Of a stretch of 64,000 nucleotides of DNA, positions 26,318 through 34,759 are shown one piece after another (the stretch's first letter is position 1; each line of letters opens with the position of its first letter). The position numbers and the translations under genes were made by a program. The DNA comes from CAZWSX01 sp964636985. Its GTDB lineage: Bacteria > Planctomycetota > Planctomycetia > Pirellulales > Pirellulaceae. The stretch is taken from contig CAZWSX010000014.1 of NCBI GenBank assembly GCA_964636985.1, positions 62,001 to 126,000 on the forward strand, in the 5' to 3' direction. The notes beneath the pieces are model-generated. The model saw only the letters and a program-made list of their open reading frames with translations. It was not told the DNA's origin and made no database searches.

Positions 26318-27496
26318 ATGATGGATGCAAAGATGGCGCGGATGGTATTTCGAACGAGCCCGTTACTTGTCGTACTTGGACTGGCAGTGCTCGTGAATGG
26401 CTGCGGCGGTTCTCCCGACGCGCCTGCAAAAACCGCCAATGCCAACACGTCTGCGTCAAACGCTTCCCAAAGCGATCCGAGCGTGACGGAAGTTCTGTCG
26501 ACCTCGCCCGAGGTCCCCAGCAAGCAAGTAGTCGCGAGCAAGCCTGTCGAGCCAGCGCCAGCGGCCGAAGTCAGCGACAAAGACCCGCTGCTGACTAATC
26601 CTGGTCTGCTCAAGACCGCCGTGAAGGGCTACATGACCAAGTCAGGCGCCGCGTACGAAGTCGATCGCGATATCGCCGACAAGCTGGAATCGCTTGGCCC
26701 CGAGGGAATCGATGCGATCGTCCCGCTGCTCGACGATGAATCGATCGATGTCCGTCGTGGTGCGGCGCACTTTTTGATTCGCTCGTTCGATGCCCGTCGC
26801 CCCGACATGGTGGAGGGGTTCCAAAAGCTTCTCGCGAATCCCGAACGTCTGTTGCATGGGATTGCCTTGCAAGCGGTCGTCAAAATGAAGCCGGCCGCTC
26901 AGAAGACGAGCGTCCCGGCCCTGGCCGAGATTGTCGGTGCGACCAACGAATCCGAATCGAATCGCAAGGCCTCGCTGGCGATTCTGCGCGAGCTAGGCGA
27001 AGACGCTCGCGATGCGTCGGAAACGATCGTGCGAGTCGCAACAAGCGACAAATCCCCTTCGATGCGTGGCGCCGCCATGAACGCGATTCCCAAAATCGCT
27101 CAGGCTGAGACGACCGTCGAAACAATGCGCAAAGGCCTCGCCGATAGCGAGAAGTCAGTCCAGACCGTTGCTCTGGCCAAACTATGGGCGATGGAAAAGG
27201 ACGCCGGCCCAGCGGCGAAGGACATCACCAAGTATTTTGCCAGCGACGACAAGAACCTCCGCGAGAAAGCCATCGAAACGCTCGTTCGGATTGGTGCCGA
27301 TTCGATTCCCGCATTGGTCGACCAATTGAGCGACAAGACACCTCGCATTCGCGAGCACGCGCTCTACACGCTCGGCAAAATGGGTTCGATCTCTCGCCCT
27401 GCCCTGCCCCAGATTCAGCCGCTCTTGAAAGACGAAGACAAACGCGTGAGGGAACTCGCTAAAGCCGTGTCTGAGCGAATCACCAAGGGGCCTTAG
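26318..27496 (+). CDS. HEAT-repeat lipoprotein
   Basis: About 392 residues. A lipoprotein signal ends in LAVLVNGC with the lipidated Cys near residue 29, then an Ala/Ser/Pro linker to about residue 90, then tandem HEAT-like helical pairs. Examples include LGPEGIDAIVPLLDDESIDVRRGAAHFLIRSF, ALPQIQPLLKDEDKRVRELAKAV and RIGADSIPALVDQLSDKTPRIREHALYTLGKMG. Such proteins act as binding scaffolds at the cell envelope. ATG 26318 is six bases from GAAAGG; ATG 26321 is an alternative. The stop codon overlaps the stop of the convergent NAD-kinase-like gene (shared TTAG at 27493-27496), so no terminator separates them. Confidence 0.8.
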   Translation: MMDAKMARMVFRTSPLLVVLGLAVLVNGCGGSPDAPAKTANANTSASNASQSDPSVTEVLSTSPEVPSKQVVASKPVEPAPAAEVSDKDPLLTNPGLLKTAVKGYMTKSGAAYEVDRDIADKLESLGPEGIDAIVPLLDDESIDVRRGAAHFLIRSFDARRPDMVEGFQKLLANPERLLHGIALQAVVKMKPAAQKTSVPALAEIVGATNESESNRKASLAILRELGEDARDASETIVRVATSDKSPSMRGAAMNAIPKIAQAETTVETMRKGLADSEKSVQTVALAKLWAMEKDAGPAAKDITKYFASDDKNLREKAIETLVRIGADSIPALVDQLSDKTPRIREHALYTLGKMGSISRPALPQIQPLLKDEDKRVRELAKAVSERITKGP

Positions 27497-28491
27497 CGCA
27501 CGACTAATCGCGCCTGCTGCTTAGCCACGCCAATGTGGGCAATGCTTCCGCTTTGAAACGGCAGGAAGTCGCTTTCCACACCATCAGAGAAGATCACGCC
27601 GCCTGAGGGCATGGCCGACTCGACGACGAGTTCCTCATGTTCAACAAGTCGCCCGGCGACCAGTCCGGCGGACGAAGTGCGGCTGACAAAGGGTTCACGA
27701 ACCGCCCACAGGAGTTCGCGGGCCGACCAATCGAGCCGCGGCGGCGCGGTGTGCTTGCCGTGTTTGTCTCCCATCGCGGCGATGCCGGCCGCCATATTGA
27801 AGACCGACGACATCCACCCGGTTGATCCCGCGCCTGTGGAGACAATCAAACCGCTAGAGCTTTGCTGTTCCGTGCGGCCTTTGATCGTGAGCCGATACCG
27901 CGCGGATACGTGCGAGTTCACGCCGACGAAGAAGTCGTTGAAGGCGAGCATTCGTTGGCCATCTTGAAGCGAGCATTCGGCGAGCGAGACTTGCCGGATG
28001 TGCGCCCGTTGCGTCAGGACCCTTTGCACCATCGGCCGTGCGTCTGGGACGCGAAACGGCAGCAGCACGCCGTCGATTCGTTGCGGGTCCGGGTTCACGC
28101 CGATAATCGGAACGTTTCCCACGTACTTGGCCGTGTTGGCAACAAGGCCATCTTGCCCCACCACAACCACAACTTCAGCCATCGAGAAATTGAAGCTTGG
28201 CAGAAACGTCCGATCGATCACCGCGACCGGCAATTCCATATCGAGGTCGATTCGCAGCTGCTTGACGGCACCGCTGTACTGATCATCTTCGCTGACGATA
28301 CTGTCGAATTCCTTGTCGTCGCTCTTGGTCAGCTGAGCGGCCTCTTCGAGGCGTCCAGCCCGCACGCGCTCCTGCACTTTGGCTTGCCGAAAATTGAAAG
28401 CCGCCTGGCCCAGCGTTCCCCAGCGCGAAAGCATCCCCCGCAACCGCGTTTCGCGGGTAACCAGAACGATGCTCGGCAGGAACGCGCCCAT
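27493..28491 (-). CDS. NAD-kinase-like protein
   Basis: A 332-residue member of the ATP-NAD kinase/diacylglycerol-kinase-like fold. The GGDG nucleotide motif is GQDG (residues 112-115, VVVVVGQDGLVANTAKYV), with its Asp kept. Next come GVNPDPQRIDGVL, the NAD-binding N185-D186 (FNDFFVG for the usual NE/ND), and STGAGSTGW at 218-226 in place of TPTGSTAY. An N-terminal extension of about 100 residues precedes the fold. It may phosphorylate NAD, but the changed glycine and odd STGAGS segment suggest a specialised paralogue. The SPFH gene ends eight bases upstream on the same strand, so the two are surely co-transcribed. Confidence 0.8.
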   Translation of the reverse strand: MGAFLPSIVLVTRETRLRGMLSRWGTLGQAAFNFRQAKVQERVRAGRLEEAAQLTKSDDKEFDSIVSEDDQYSGAVKQLRIDLDMELPVAVIDRTFLPSFNFSMAEVVVVVGQDGLVANTAKYVGNVPIIGVNPDPQRIDGVLLPFRVPDARPMVQRVLTQRAHIRQVSLAECSLQDGQRMLAFNDFFVGVNSHVSARYRLTIKGRTEQQSSSGLIVSTGAGSTGWMSSVFNMAAGIAAMGDKHGKHTAPPRLDWSARELLWAVREPFVSRTSSAGLVAGRLVEHEELVVESAMPSGGVIFSDGVESDFLPFQSGSIAHIGVAKQQARLVVR

Positions 28492-28499
28492 CGCTGTGC

Positions 28500-29453
28500 C
28501 TATTCCCGATCGATCAGCTTCGACAACAAGTCGGGCGTGATGTTGAGCTGCCCGATCTTATCGGCTTTTTGCGAAATCTGTTCGAAGGCCATCGACATGA
28601 TCGTTCTGGAATCGCCCCCGCCCATCGCCGCGATGAGCGTTCGCCAGTCGACATCTTTCACCGGCTCGATCACCGCCCGCAGCGATGCCGCCCGGCCCTC
28701 GGCCTCGCGACGATCGTTGTCGGCCTTGGCGGACACGAGATTGGTTCGTTGTTTTTCGACCGAGATTTCCCCCTCCATTTTGGTCTGGCGGATTTCTCGT
28801 TGCTTGTTTTCGACGAGCAGCTCTGTTTTGAGTTCGTTTTCTTTGATCGTGCGTTCAAGTTCAACCGCGGTATTGCGACGGGCGTAAACCGCTTCGTCGG
28901 CTTGCTTGAGCAATTGCTCGCGCGCCTCGGCCTCGAGAGCTTTCGTCATCTCGGGATTCGCGCGAACTTGCAAGACGACCACGTCGAGAACTTCGACTCC
29001 CCACTTGATCAGGTTCGTCGCTTTGCGAAGTCCGTCCAGTAATTCGTTGGTGAGTTCCGGAGTCGATGCCAGAACCTCGCGCATCGGCCGTTGCTGCACG
29101 AACGATTTCGAACGGGCCTGCGTCGCGTGGACCAACCGATCGCTCAGCTTGGCCGGATCGTCGCTCCGCCAGCGGCCGTTGGCGTCGATGGTGTAATCGA
29201 GCATGGCGGCCAACTCTTTTGGGTTCACCACGCGGTAGGTCAAGTTCCCCTGAACGGTGACTTCCTGGAAGTCGCGCGATAGCTCCGTAAACACAAACGG
29301 AACATCGACGCTGGAGATCGGAATCTGGGCGATGACTTCCCACGGCGCGAAGTACAGGAACGAGAGCCCGGGCCCCTCCGCCCGGAGTCGGCCGCCGCTG
29401 TAACGAAGGACATAGGTCGTCGCCGGAGCCTTGAGGTAGCGAAAGCCGAGCAT
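28500..29453 (-). CDS. SPFH/band 7 domain protein
   Basis: A 317-residue stomatin/prohibitin/flotillin-type protein. Residues about 20-175 hold the band 7 domain (SSVDVPFVFTELSRDFQEVTVQGNLTYRVVNP... and NLIKWGVEVLDVVVLQVRANPEM). A long charged coiled coil follows from about 175 to 245 (EAREQLLKQADEAVYARRNTAVELERTIKENELKTELL). The C-terminal tail contains IAAMGGGDSRTIMSMAFEQISQKADKIGQLN. There is no obvious N-terminal membrane span, so association with membrane may need a partner. It is paired with the NAD-kinase-like gene eight bases downstream. ATG 29453 is preferred to TTG 29465. Confidence 0.88.
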   Translation of the reverse strand: MLGFRYLKAPATTYVLRYSGGRLRAEGPGLSFLYFAPWEVIAQIPISSVDVPFVFTELSRDFQEVTVQGNLTYRVVNPKELAAMLDYTIDANGRWRSDDPAKLSDRLVHATQARSKSFVQQRPMREVLASTPELTNELLDGLRKATNLIKWGVEVLDVVVLQVRANPEMTKALEAEAREQLLKQADEAVYARRNTAVELERTIKENELKTELLVENKQREIRQTKMEGEISVEKQRTNLVSAKADNDRREAEGRAASLRAVIEPVKDVDWRTLIAAMGGGDSRTIMSMAFEQISQKADKIGQLNITPDLLSKLIDRE

Positions 29454-29667
29454 GTTGGAACCCAAAGTGTGACTTTGTCTAGTTCTACTTGGCTGCCTAT
29501 TTTACGTAGCCAGCCGCCATCAAGTCATCGAAAAGCGGTCAAAACCAGTCTCAGTTTATCCAGATTCACCAATCTTCTTTTGCTGAATATTCGACTAAAC
29601 CGAAAGGGTCCTAGCGACCGATACCAATGGCGATTTCGGAGAATTGCGTCTACTGAGGGATTAGCCC

Positions 29668-31755
29668 ATGCGCGCTCGCCATTGGAATGTTTGGATGTAT
29701 CGTTTGGCCCTTGTGGCCGGAATCTCCGTGGCATCATTCGCTTGGGCCGCTCCTCCTCGTTTCACTGTGAACGACAAGGGGGCTTCCGTTCCACCGCGTC
29801 GCCTTTCCGAGAACAACGACCTACGGTCGCCGAAGGCCCAGGAACCCACCTTGGCCAACCAAGAAGGCGACGAGAACATTCGACTGGCGGCCGGCGATGA
29901 CGATCCGCCCGAGTTCACGGGACCGGCCAAACCATCCAAATCGACGGCTTCCAAGTCAACGTCGTCGGGTGGCTCGTCCTCGAAATCTTCGTCGAGATCG
30001 ACGACCAAGTCTGACGAGGTCGAAAGCGAAACCGCCTCGGCAAAGAACTCCAGCCGTCGCAAGCCAACCCGTTCGGTTCAGCCCGGGCTGCTGCCGAAGG
30101 ATGACGAGTCGAGCAAGCCCGCCGCTCCAGGATTGAAGTCGTCTTCATCAACTCGCAAATCGTTGTCGTCGGTGTTGAAGAACCACGACGAAGCTGGCAA
30201 CGCGGAACACGAAAGTCCAACAGAGGACACAACTCATACACAAGCGGCGCCGAACAGCCGTGCTGGCATGTCGATCACCGGCAAGGGATCGAAGCCGGTC
30301 ACCAGCGGCGTGCTCAACGGCAATCGTCTCGCCCAACTGGCGGTCGACGTGATTGGCCCGCAGTCACTCACGATTGGCAAGCAAGGACAATACGTCGTTC
30401 GATTGAGCAACAACAGCGAAGTCGCAGGCCGGGAAGTCGAAGTCGCCATCGCGTTGCCTAAGTCGGTGCAACTAGTCTCGGGCGAAGGAACCGTCGGAGA
30501 AGCTCGCCAGGTCGAAGGAGAGTTCGGCAAGCAGATGCTCGTCTGGACGATCAACGAAGTGCCGGGCAAGGCCGTCGAGCAAATGACGGTCACGCTCGTC
30601 CCACGCGATGCTCAACCGGTGGAGCTGGGAGTCGACTTCAAACAAAAGTCGGCTGCGCTTGCCACTGAAATCACCATTCGCGAGCCCCAACTCGAAGTCC
30701 GCATCGAAGGTCCCGGCGACCTGAAGTTCGGCGACGAAAAAGGCTTCGCGCTGATCATCGCCAACCCAGGGACGGGCGACGCCGAAGCGGTCTCTGTGGA
30801 AGTCGCCGCCGGTGACATGGCGCCGCAAAAGATCGAGCTTGGGCTGATTCCTGCAGGCGAACAAAAACAAGTTCCGTTCCAAGTCGCCGCGCGAGCCGCC
30901 GGCGAAATGGAAATCAAGGCCGTCGCAGTGGGCGATGGGAATCTCTCGGCGGCTGCGGCCTCGCGAATCGTGGTCCACCGCGCCGCCTTGCAAGTCGCCG
31001 TGAGTGCCCCGAGCTACAAGTACGCCAATAGCGAAATCGTCTACCAGGTGGCGGTTGCCAACAATGGCGACGCCAATGCCGAAGGTTGCGTGATGACCGT
31101 GGCTCTGCCGAGTGGCAGCAAGTACGTCGGCGGCGTCGACGGCGCCACGCCGACCGGCAACACGCTCACTTGGAAAGTGGGCACGCTGCAACCCGACTCG
31201 GAAAAGGTTTTCCAAGTCCGCTGCCTCGTCCAGCAAACCGGTGATAATCGCTTTGAAGCCGCGGTTCGAGCCTCGGATGACCTCGCCGCTGCTGAGCAAA
31301 CGATCACCCGCGTTGAAGCTCTGGCCGACCTAAAACTCAACGTGACCGATCCTTCGGGCCCGACGCCTGTTGGTAGCGATGCGACCTATGAAATCCGCGT
31401 GGTCAATCGTGGCAGCAAGTCGGCCGAGAAGGTCCGCGTGCTGGTGCAGTTCGCCGATGGGATCGAACCCGACAGCGCCAGCGGTGCCCAGCACGAACTG
31501 GTGAACGGGCAAGTGGTGTACGACGTCATCCCGACCCTCGCAGCAGGTAAGGAACTCTCGTTTCGCGTGAAGTGCAAGGTCGTGAAAGACGGCAACCACG
31601 CGTATCGCGTCGAAGTGACCAGCGGCGACCCAGAATCGCGCCTGGTCACTGAAGGGATCACGCGAGCCTTCGCCGACGCGGCGGCTGTTGCTGAGCGACC
31701 CAGTGCCCGCAAAGGCACCACCGGCGGCAGCACGCCGCCCCGCAAGTTGCGATAG
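29668..31755 (+). CDS. Secreted DUF11-repeat protein
   Basis: A 695-residue exported protein. The signal peptide is residues 1-28 (LALVAGISVASFAWA/AP). A low-complexity Ser/Lys/Thr stretch spans about residues 85-215. It is followed by beta-sandwich repeats of the DUF11/CARDB style: LTIGKQGQYVVRLSNNSEVAGREVEVAIALP, YANSEIVYQVAVANNGDANAEGCVMTVALPSG, and PTPVGSDATYEIRVVNRGSKSAEKVRVLVQFADG. The last two each start with a 'Y.v.v.N.G' strand. It is presumably at the cell surface. There is no anchor motif at the C-terminus (ends TPPRKLR). A GAGGG element lies about nine bases before ATG 29668. Confidence 0.83.
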   Translation: MRARHWNVWMYRLALVAGISVASFAWAAPPRFTVNDKGASVPPRRLSENNDLRSPKAQEPTLANQEGDENIRLAAGDDDPPEFTGPAKPSKSTASKSTSSGGSSSKSSSRSTTKSDEVESETASAKNSSRRKPTRSVQPGLLPKDDESSKPAAPGLKSSSSTRKSLSSVLKNHDEAGNAEHESPTEDTTHTQAAPNSRAGMSITGKGSKPVTSGVLNGNRLAQLAVDVIGPQSLTIGKQGQYVVRLSNNSEVAGREVEVAIALPKSVQLVSGEGTVGEARQVEGEFGKQMLVWTINEVPGKAVEQMTVTLVPRDAQPVELGVDFKQKSAALATEITIREPQLEVRIEGPGDLKFGDEKGFALIIANPGTGDAEAVSVEVAAGDMAPQKIELGLIPAGEQKQVPFQVAARAAGEMEIKAVAVGDGNLSAAAASRIVVHRAALQVAVSAPSYKYANSEIVYQVAVANNGDANAEGCVMTVALPSGSKYVGGVDGATPTGNTLTWKVGTLQPDSEKVFQVRCLVQQTGDNRFEAAVRASDDLAAAEQTITRVEALADLKLNVTDPSGPTPVGSDATYEIRVVNRGSKSAEKVRVLVQFADGIEPDSASGAQHELVNGQVVYDVIPTLAAGKELSFRVKCKVVKDGNHAYRVEVTSGDPESRLVTEGITRAFADAAAVAERPSARKGTTGGSTPPRKLR

Positions 31756-31775
31756 TCGTGCGAACGGGCCACGCT

Positions 31776-31797
31776 GGACAGGCAATCTCGCCTGTCC
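31776..31797 (+). repeat. Intergenic hairpin repeat, family A copy 5
   Basis: GGACAGGC-AATCTC-GCCTGTCC, an 8-bp perfect stem, is 20 bases after the DUF11 gene stop and 13 bases before the next start. The AATC element is in the loop as in other copies. Unlike the others it lies between two co-oriented, closely spaced genes. Confidence 0.7.
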
Positions 31798-31810
31798 TAC
31801 GTTGGGCCTT

Positions 31811-32608
31811 ATGATCGTCACGCTCACAACCGACTTCGGAATCAGCGGCCCCTACGTCGGGCAACTCAAAGGGGCCATCCTCTCGTTGGCCCCGTCGGCG
31901 ACCATCGTCGATATCTCTCACGGCGTTCCACCGCAAGACATCGCCGCCGGCGCGATGCTGTTAGGAGATGTCTGGCGATCTTTTCCAGATCACACAGTTC
32001 ATCTGGCGGTGGTCGACCCAGGCGTCGGCACGGCGCGGCGACCGATTGTCGTTGCTTCACGAGGACATCTGTTCGTCGGTCCAGATAATGGACTGTTCAC
32101 GCACGCAATTCGCGGCGACGGCGCATGCGAGGTCCGCGCGATTGATAACGCAAACCTTTGGGGCCCTCGACGTTCGTCGACGTTCCACGGACGCGATTTG
32201 TTTGCTCCGGTAGCGGCGCGGTTGGCGATGGGACTTGATCTCGCCACCATTGGACCGGTTGTCACCGATCCCGTACTACTTCGATTGGACGATCCGGTTG
32301 TCAACGCAGATCGCTCGCAAATCCTGGCCCGGATTATTAGCATCGATCCCTATGGGAATGTCATCACGAACGTCACCAAGAAGTGGCTAAGCCAGTTCGG
32401 CCAGGAAAGGTCGTGGCGTGTTGTCTGCGAGCCCGTTGGCCTGCTTCCTTTTCGTCGCACCTATGGCGACGTGAGCCCAGGTGACCCACTGGCCTTATGG
32501 GATTCGCAAGATCGATTGGAAATTGCTGTTTCAATGGGGAGTGCCGCGGCGCATTTGAATCTGGCTATCGGCGACCAGGTGGTCCTGCTGCACGAGCATG
32601 TGAGTTGA
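31811..32608 (+). CDS. S-adenosylmethionine hydroxide adenosyltransferase (DUF62 family)
   Basis: A 265-residue homologue of the SAM hydrolases/fluorinases/chlorinases that split SAM to adenosine and methionine using an activated water (or halide). The N-terminus MIVTLTTDFGISGPYVGQLKGAI and the segment DISHGVPPQDIAAGA, then VVDPGVGTARRPIVV and VGPDNGLFT (with the conserved Asp, Arg and His set), match the hydroxide type. The C-terminal beta domain contains SIDPYGNVITNV. I see nothing specific to halogenases. ATG 31811 is chosen because the family N-terminus starts there. Confidence 0.9.
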   Translation: MIVTLTTDFGISGPYVGQLKGAILSLAPSATIVDISHGVPPQDIAAGAMLLGDVWRSFPDHTVHLAVVDPGVGTARRPIVVASRGHLFVGPDNGLFTHAIRGDGACEVRAIDNANLWGPRRSSTFHGRDLFAPVAARLAMGLDLATIGPVVTDPVLLRLDDPVVNADRSQILARIISIDPYGNVITNVTKKWLSQFGQERSWRVVCEPVGLLPFRRTYGDVSPGDPLALWDSQDRLEIAVSMGSAAAHLNLAIGDQVVLLHEHVS

Positions 32609-32708
32609 CCTAAATAGTCGTGAAACCAGCTGCAGTTGAAACCAACCGCCCCTTTTCGGAGAATAAACAGACGCGTCCCTTCCCTCTTTTTTCTCAGGCA
32701 AACGCTCC

Positions 32709-33488
32709 ATGGATCAGGTGACGATCGACCGCTTTTGGAAGGCTGTTCACGCGGTCCCATACGCCACCGTCGAGCGCGCCACCAGTTATGCAATCTGGGC
32801 CGGGCTGATGTACGTGTTGCTCCACGTTCTTTTGGCTCGCTGGATGGCGAAGCGGCGGATTGCTGCTCAGGCGCCGCCCATCTCGCAAATGGCGCTGGAG
32901 GTCCTCTTCTCGCTCCGCAGCGTTTGCGTCTACGGCATCGTGGGCGGCATCATGGCGTTTTGCATTTGGTCGGGCTGGACCAAGATGTACTGGCGAGGAG
33001 AGTACGGAAAGGTCTGGTTCTTCGCGAGCATCGCGGTCACGATCTTGATTCACGATGCGTACTTCTACTGGACGCATCGCATGATGCATCACCCCAGTCT
33101 CTTTCGCTTTTTTCATCGCACGCACCATCTGTCGACGAATCCGTCTCCTTGGGCCGCGTATTCGTTTTCCGTTCCCGAGGCCTTTGTCCAGGCAGGGATT
33201 GCACCGGTGGTAATCTTCACAATCCCAATTCACCCGGCCGCGTTTGCAATCTTCATGACGTGGCAGATTGCCTTCAACGTAGTCGGACATTGCGGCTTCG
33301 AGTTCTATCCCAAGTGGTTCCTGCGTTCGGGATTGGGCGTGATTCTTAACACTCCTACGCACCATGCCCAGCATCACGAAACGAACCGCGCGAACTTTAG
33401 TCTCTATTTCAACTACTGGGACCGCCTGATGGGGACTAATCACGCCCGTTACGCGGAGCGGTTCGCAGAGAATACTGGCGCCACGTAG
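32709..33488 (+). CDS. Sterol desaturase/fatty acid hydroxylase family protein
   Basis: A 259-residue membrane di-iron oxygenase-fold protein. The eight-His signature is clear: HDAYFYWTHRMMHH, HRTHHLSTNPSPW and HHAQHHETNR. Four hydrophobic segments surround them, including about residues 33-52 and 75-95. Family members hydroxylate or desaturate sterols, carotenoids, or fatty acyl chains. The substrate is not shown. A hopanoid or sterol link to the cyclase at 11.7 kb is only a guess because the genes are 20 kb apart. The N-terminus starts at ATG 32709 without a strong ribosome site. Confidence 0.88.
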   Translation: MDQVTIDRFWKAVHAVPYATVERATSYAIWAGLMYVLLHVLLARWMAKRRIAAQAPPISQMALEVLFSLRSVCVYGIVGGIMAFCIWSGWTKMYWRGEYGKVWFFASIAVTILIHDAYFYWTHRMMHHPSLFRFFHRTHHLSTNPSPWAAYSFSVPEAFVQAGIAPVVIFTIPIHPAAFAIFMTWQIAFNVVGHCGFEFYPKWFLRSGLGVILNTPTHHAQHHETNRANFSLYFNYWDRLMGTNHARYAERFAENTGAT

Positions 33489-33621
33489 CCGCGTTCGCCA
33501 GTACGCGGAAGGTCGCCGCCGCCGTTGTCCTGCCTTCGGCCGCATCCTAAGATCAAGGGCGAACACCGTTTGACCAGTAACGCGCGAACTGCGTCGCGTT
33601 CGCCTCCATTCGCCCAACGTT

Positions 33622-34659
33622 ATGTCAACTGCCGTCATCTCCATTTCCCCCGCGGAAGCGAAGCGTCCCTTTTTTGCGGGCGTCGATGTTGGCGGAACGA
33701 ATATCAAGATCGGCGTCGTCGACGACTTGGGACGCTCGCTGGGCAAAGTCTCGATTCCCACGCGCGAGCAAGAAGGTCCCGCCGTTGCCATGGACCGGAC
33801 AGCCCAGGCGCTGCGCGAAGCGCTCGCGTCGCATGGCCTGTCGATGGCTGATATCACGGCGATTGGTGTCGGTTCGCCCGGTCCACAGGATGTGAAGACG
33901 GGCTATGTGATCGCGCCCGACAACTTGCCGCACTGGCGCAATTTTCCGATTGTCGACTACCTCTCCAAACAGTGCGACGGTTTGCCTGTCAGCTTCGCGA
34001 ACGATGCCAACGCCGCGGCCTTTGGCGAATGTTGGGTTGGCAGAGGACGCGATTATCACAGCATCGTCTTATTTACATTAGGGACCGGTGTCGGCGGCGG
34101 CATCATCATCGGCGACTTGCTCATCGAAGGAGAACACAGCCACGGCGGCGAGTTGGGTCACATCATTATCGATTACCACGACAACGCCCGCTGGTGCAAT
34201 TCTGGGCAAGGACACCTGGAAGGATACGCCAGTGCGACGTCGGTCGTCGCTCGAACCGAGGAGGCGTTAAAGGCTGGCAAGACGAGTTCGCTCTCCGGGC
34301 GCATCGAAGATGGAGAGGCGCTCACGACTTTGATGCTGATGGAGGAAGCGGAACAAGGCGATAAGCTCTCGCGGGATTTGATTATCGAGACGGCCTATTA
34401 CATGGGAATTGGCGCGGTGACGTTGATCCACGCAATCAATCCCGGGGCGATCATCATCGGCGGCGCCATGACATTTGGCGGAAACGACCACGAGGTCGGC
34501 CGGGCGTTCATCGAGGAAATCCGCCGAGTGGTCCGGAAACGGGCGTTTCCCATCCCTGCCAGCCATACAGTGGTCGATTTCGCCTCGTTAGGGGGCGATG
34601 CGGGCTACATCGGGGCTGCTGGAATTGCCCGTACCGCTTTTCTCAAGTCCAGGGCATAA
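33622..34659 (+). CDS. ROK-family sugar kinase lacking the zinc cysteines
   Basis: A 345-residue ROK-fold kinase, probably glucokinase-like, phosphorylating a hexose at C6 with ATP. Seen: phosphate-1 motif DVGGTNIK (22-29), NDANAAAFGE with the catalytic Asp, and the sugar-site glutamates/histidine in GEHSHGGELGHIIIDY. The usual zinc motif CxCGxxGCxE is replaced by WCNSGQGHLEGYAS, so only one Cys is left and the last is His. Structural zinc is probably lost. It could be a ROK enzyme with changed specificity. It stands alone: lepA is 100 bases downstream and the desaturase 133 upstream. Confidence 0.87.
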   Translation: MSTAVISISPAEAKRPFFAGVDVGGTNIKIGVVDDLGRSLGKVSIPTREQEGPAVAMDRTAQALREALASHGLSMADITAIGVGSPGPQDVKTGYVIAPDNLPHWRNFPIVDYLSKQCDGLPVSFANDANAAAFGECWVGRGRDYHSIVLFTLGTGVGGGIIIGDLLIEGEHSHGGELGHIIIDYHDNARWCNSGQGHLEGYASATSVVARTEEALKAGKTSSLSGRIEDGEALTTLMLMEEAEQGDKLSRDLIIETAYYMGIGAVTLIHAINPGAIIIGGAMTFGGNDHEVGRAFIEEIRRVVRKRAFPIPASHTVVDFASLGGDAGYIGAAGIARTAFLKSRA

Positions 34660-34689
34660 TGAAAGATTGAAACGGATTTTGCGATTCTT

Positions 34690-34737
34690 ATCCGTTACGG
34701 CTGGCACGGGCTGACTTGTGGGCTTGTCGTAACGGAT
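34690..34737 (+). promoter_or_regulatory. Inverted repeat in the lepA leader
   Basis: ATCCGTTACG at 34690-34699 is exactly complementary to CGTAACGGAT at 34728-34737, with a 28-base loop, ending 22 bases before the lepA ATG. In RNA it would form a stable stem just upstream of the ribosome site. It could instead mark the 3' end of the kinase message, which stops at 34659. No U-run follows the right arm. Confidence 0.45.
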
Positions 34738-34759
34738 TGCTGCTCACCCTCGGACGATC

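Noticed and set aside
33489..33513. CCGCGT...ACGCGG as a member of the hairpin families
   Set aside because: The six-base stem with an unrelated loop lacks the AATC core and the GTGGCACTGG flank.
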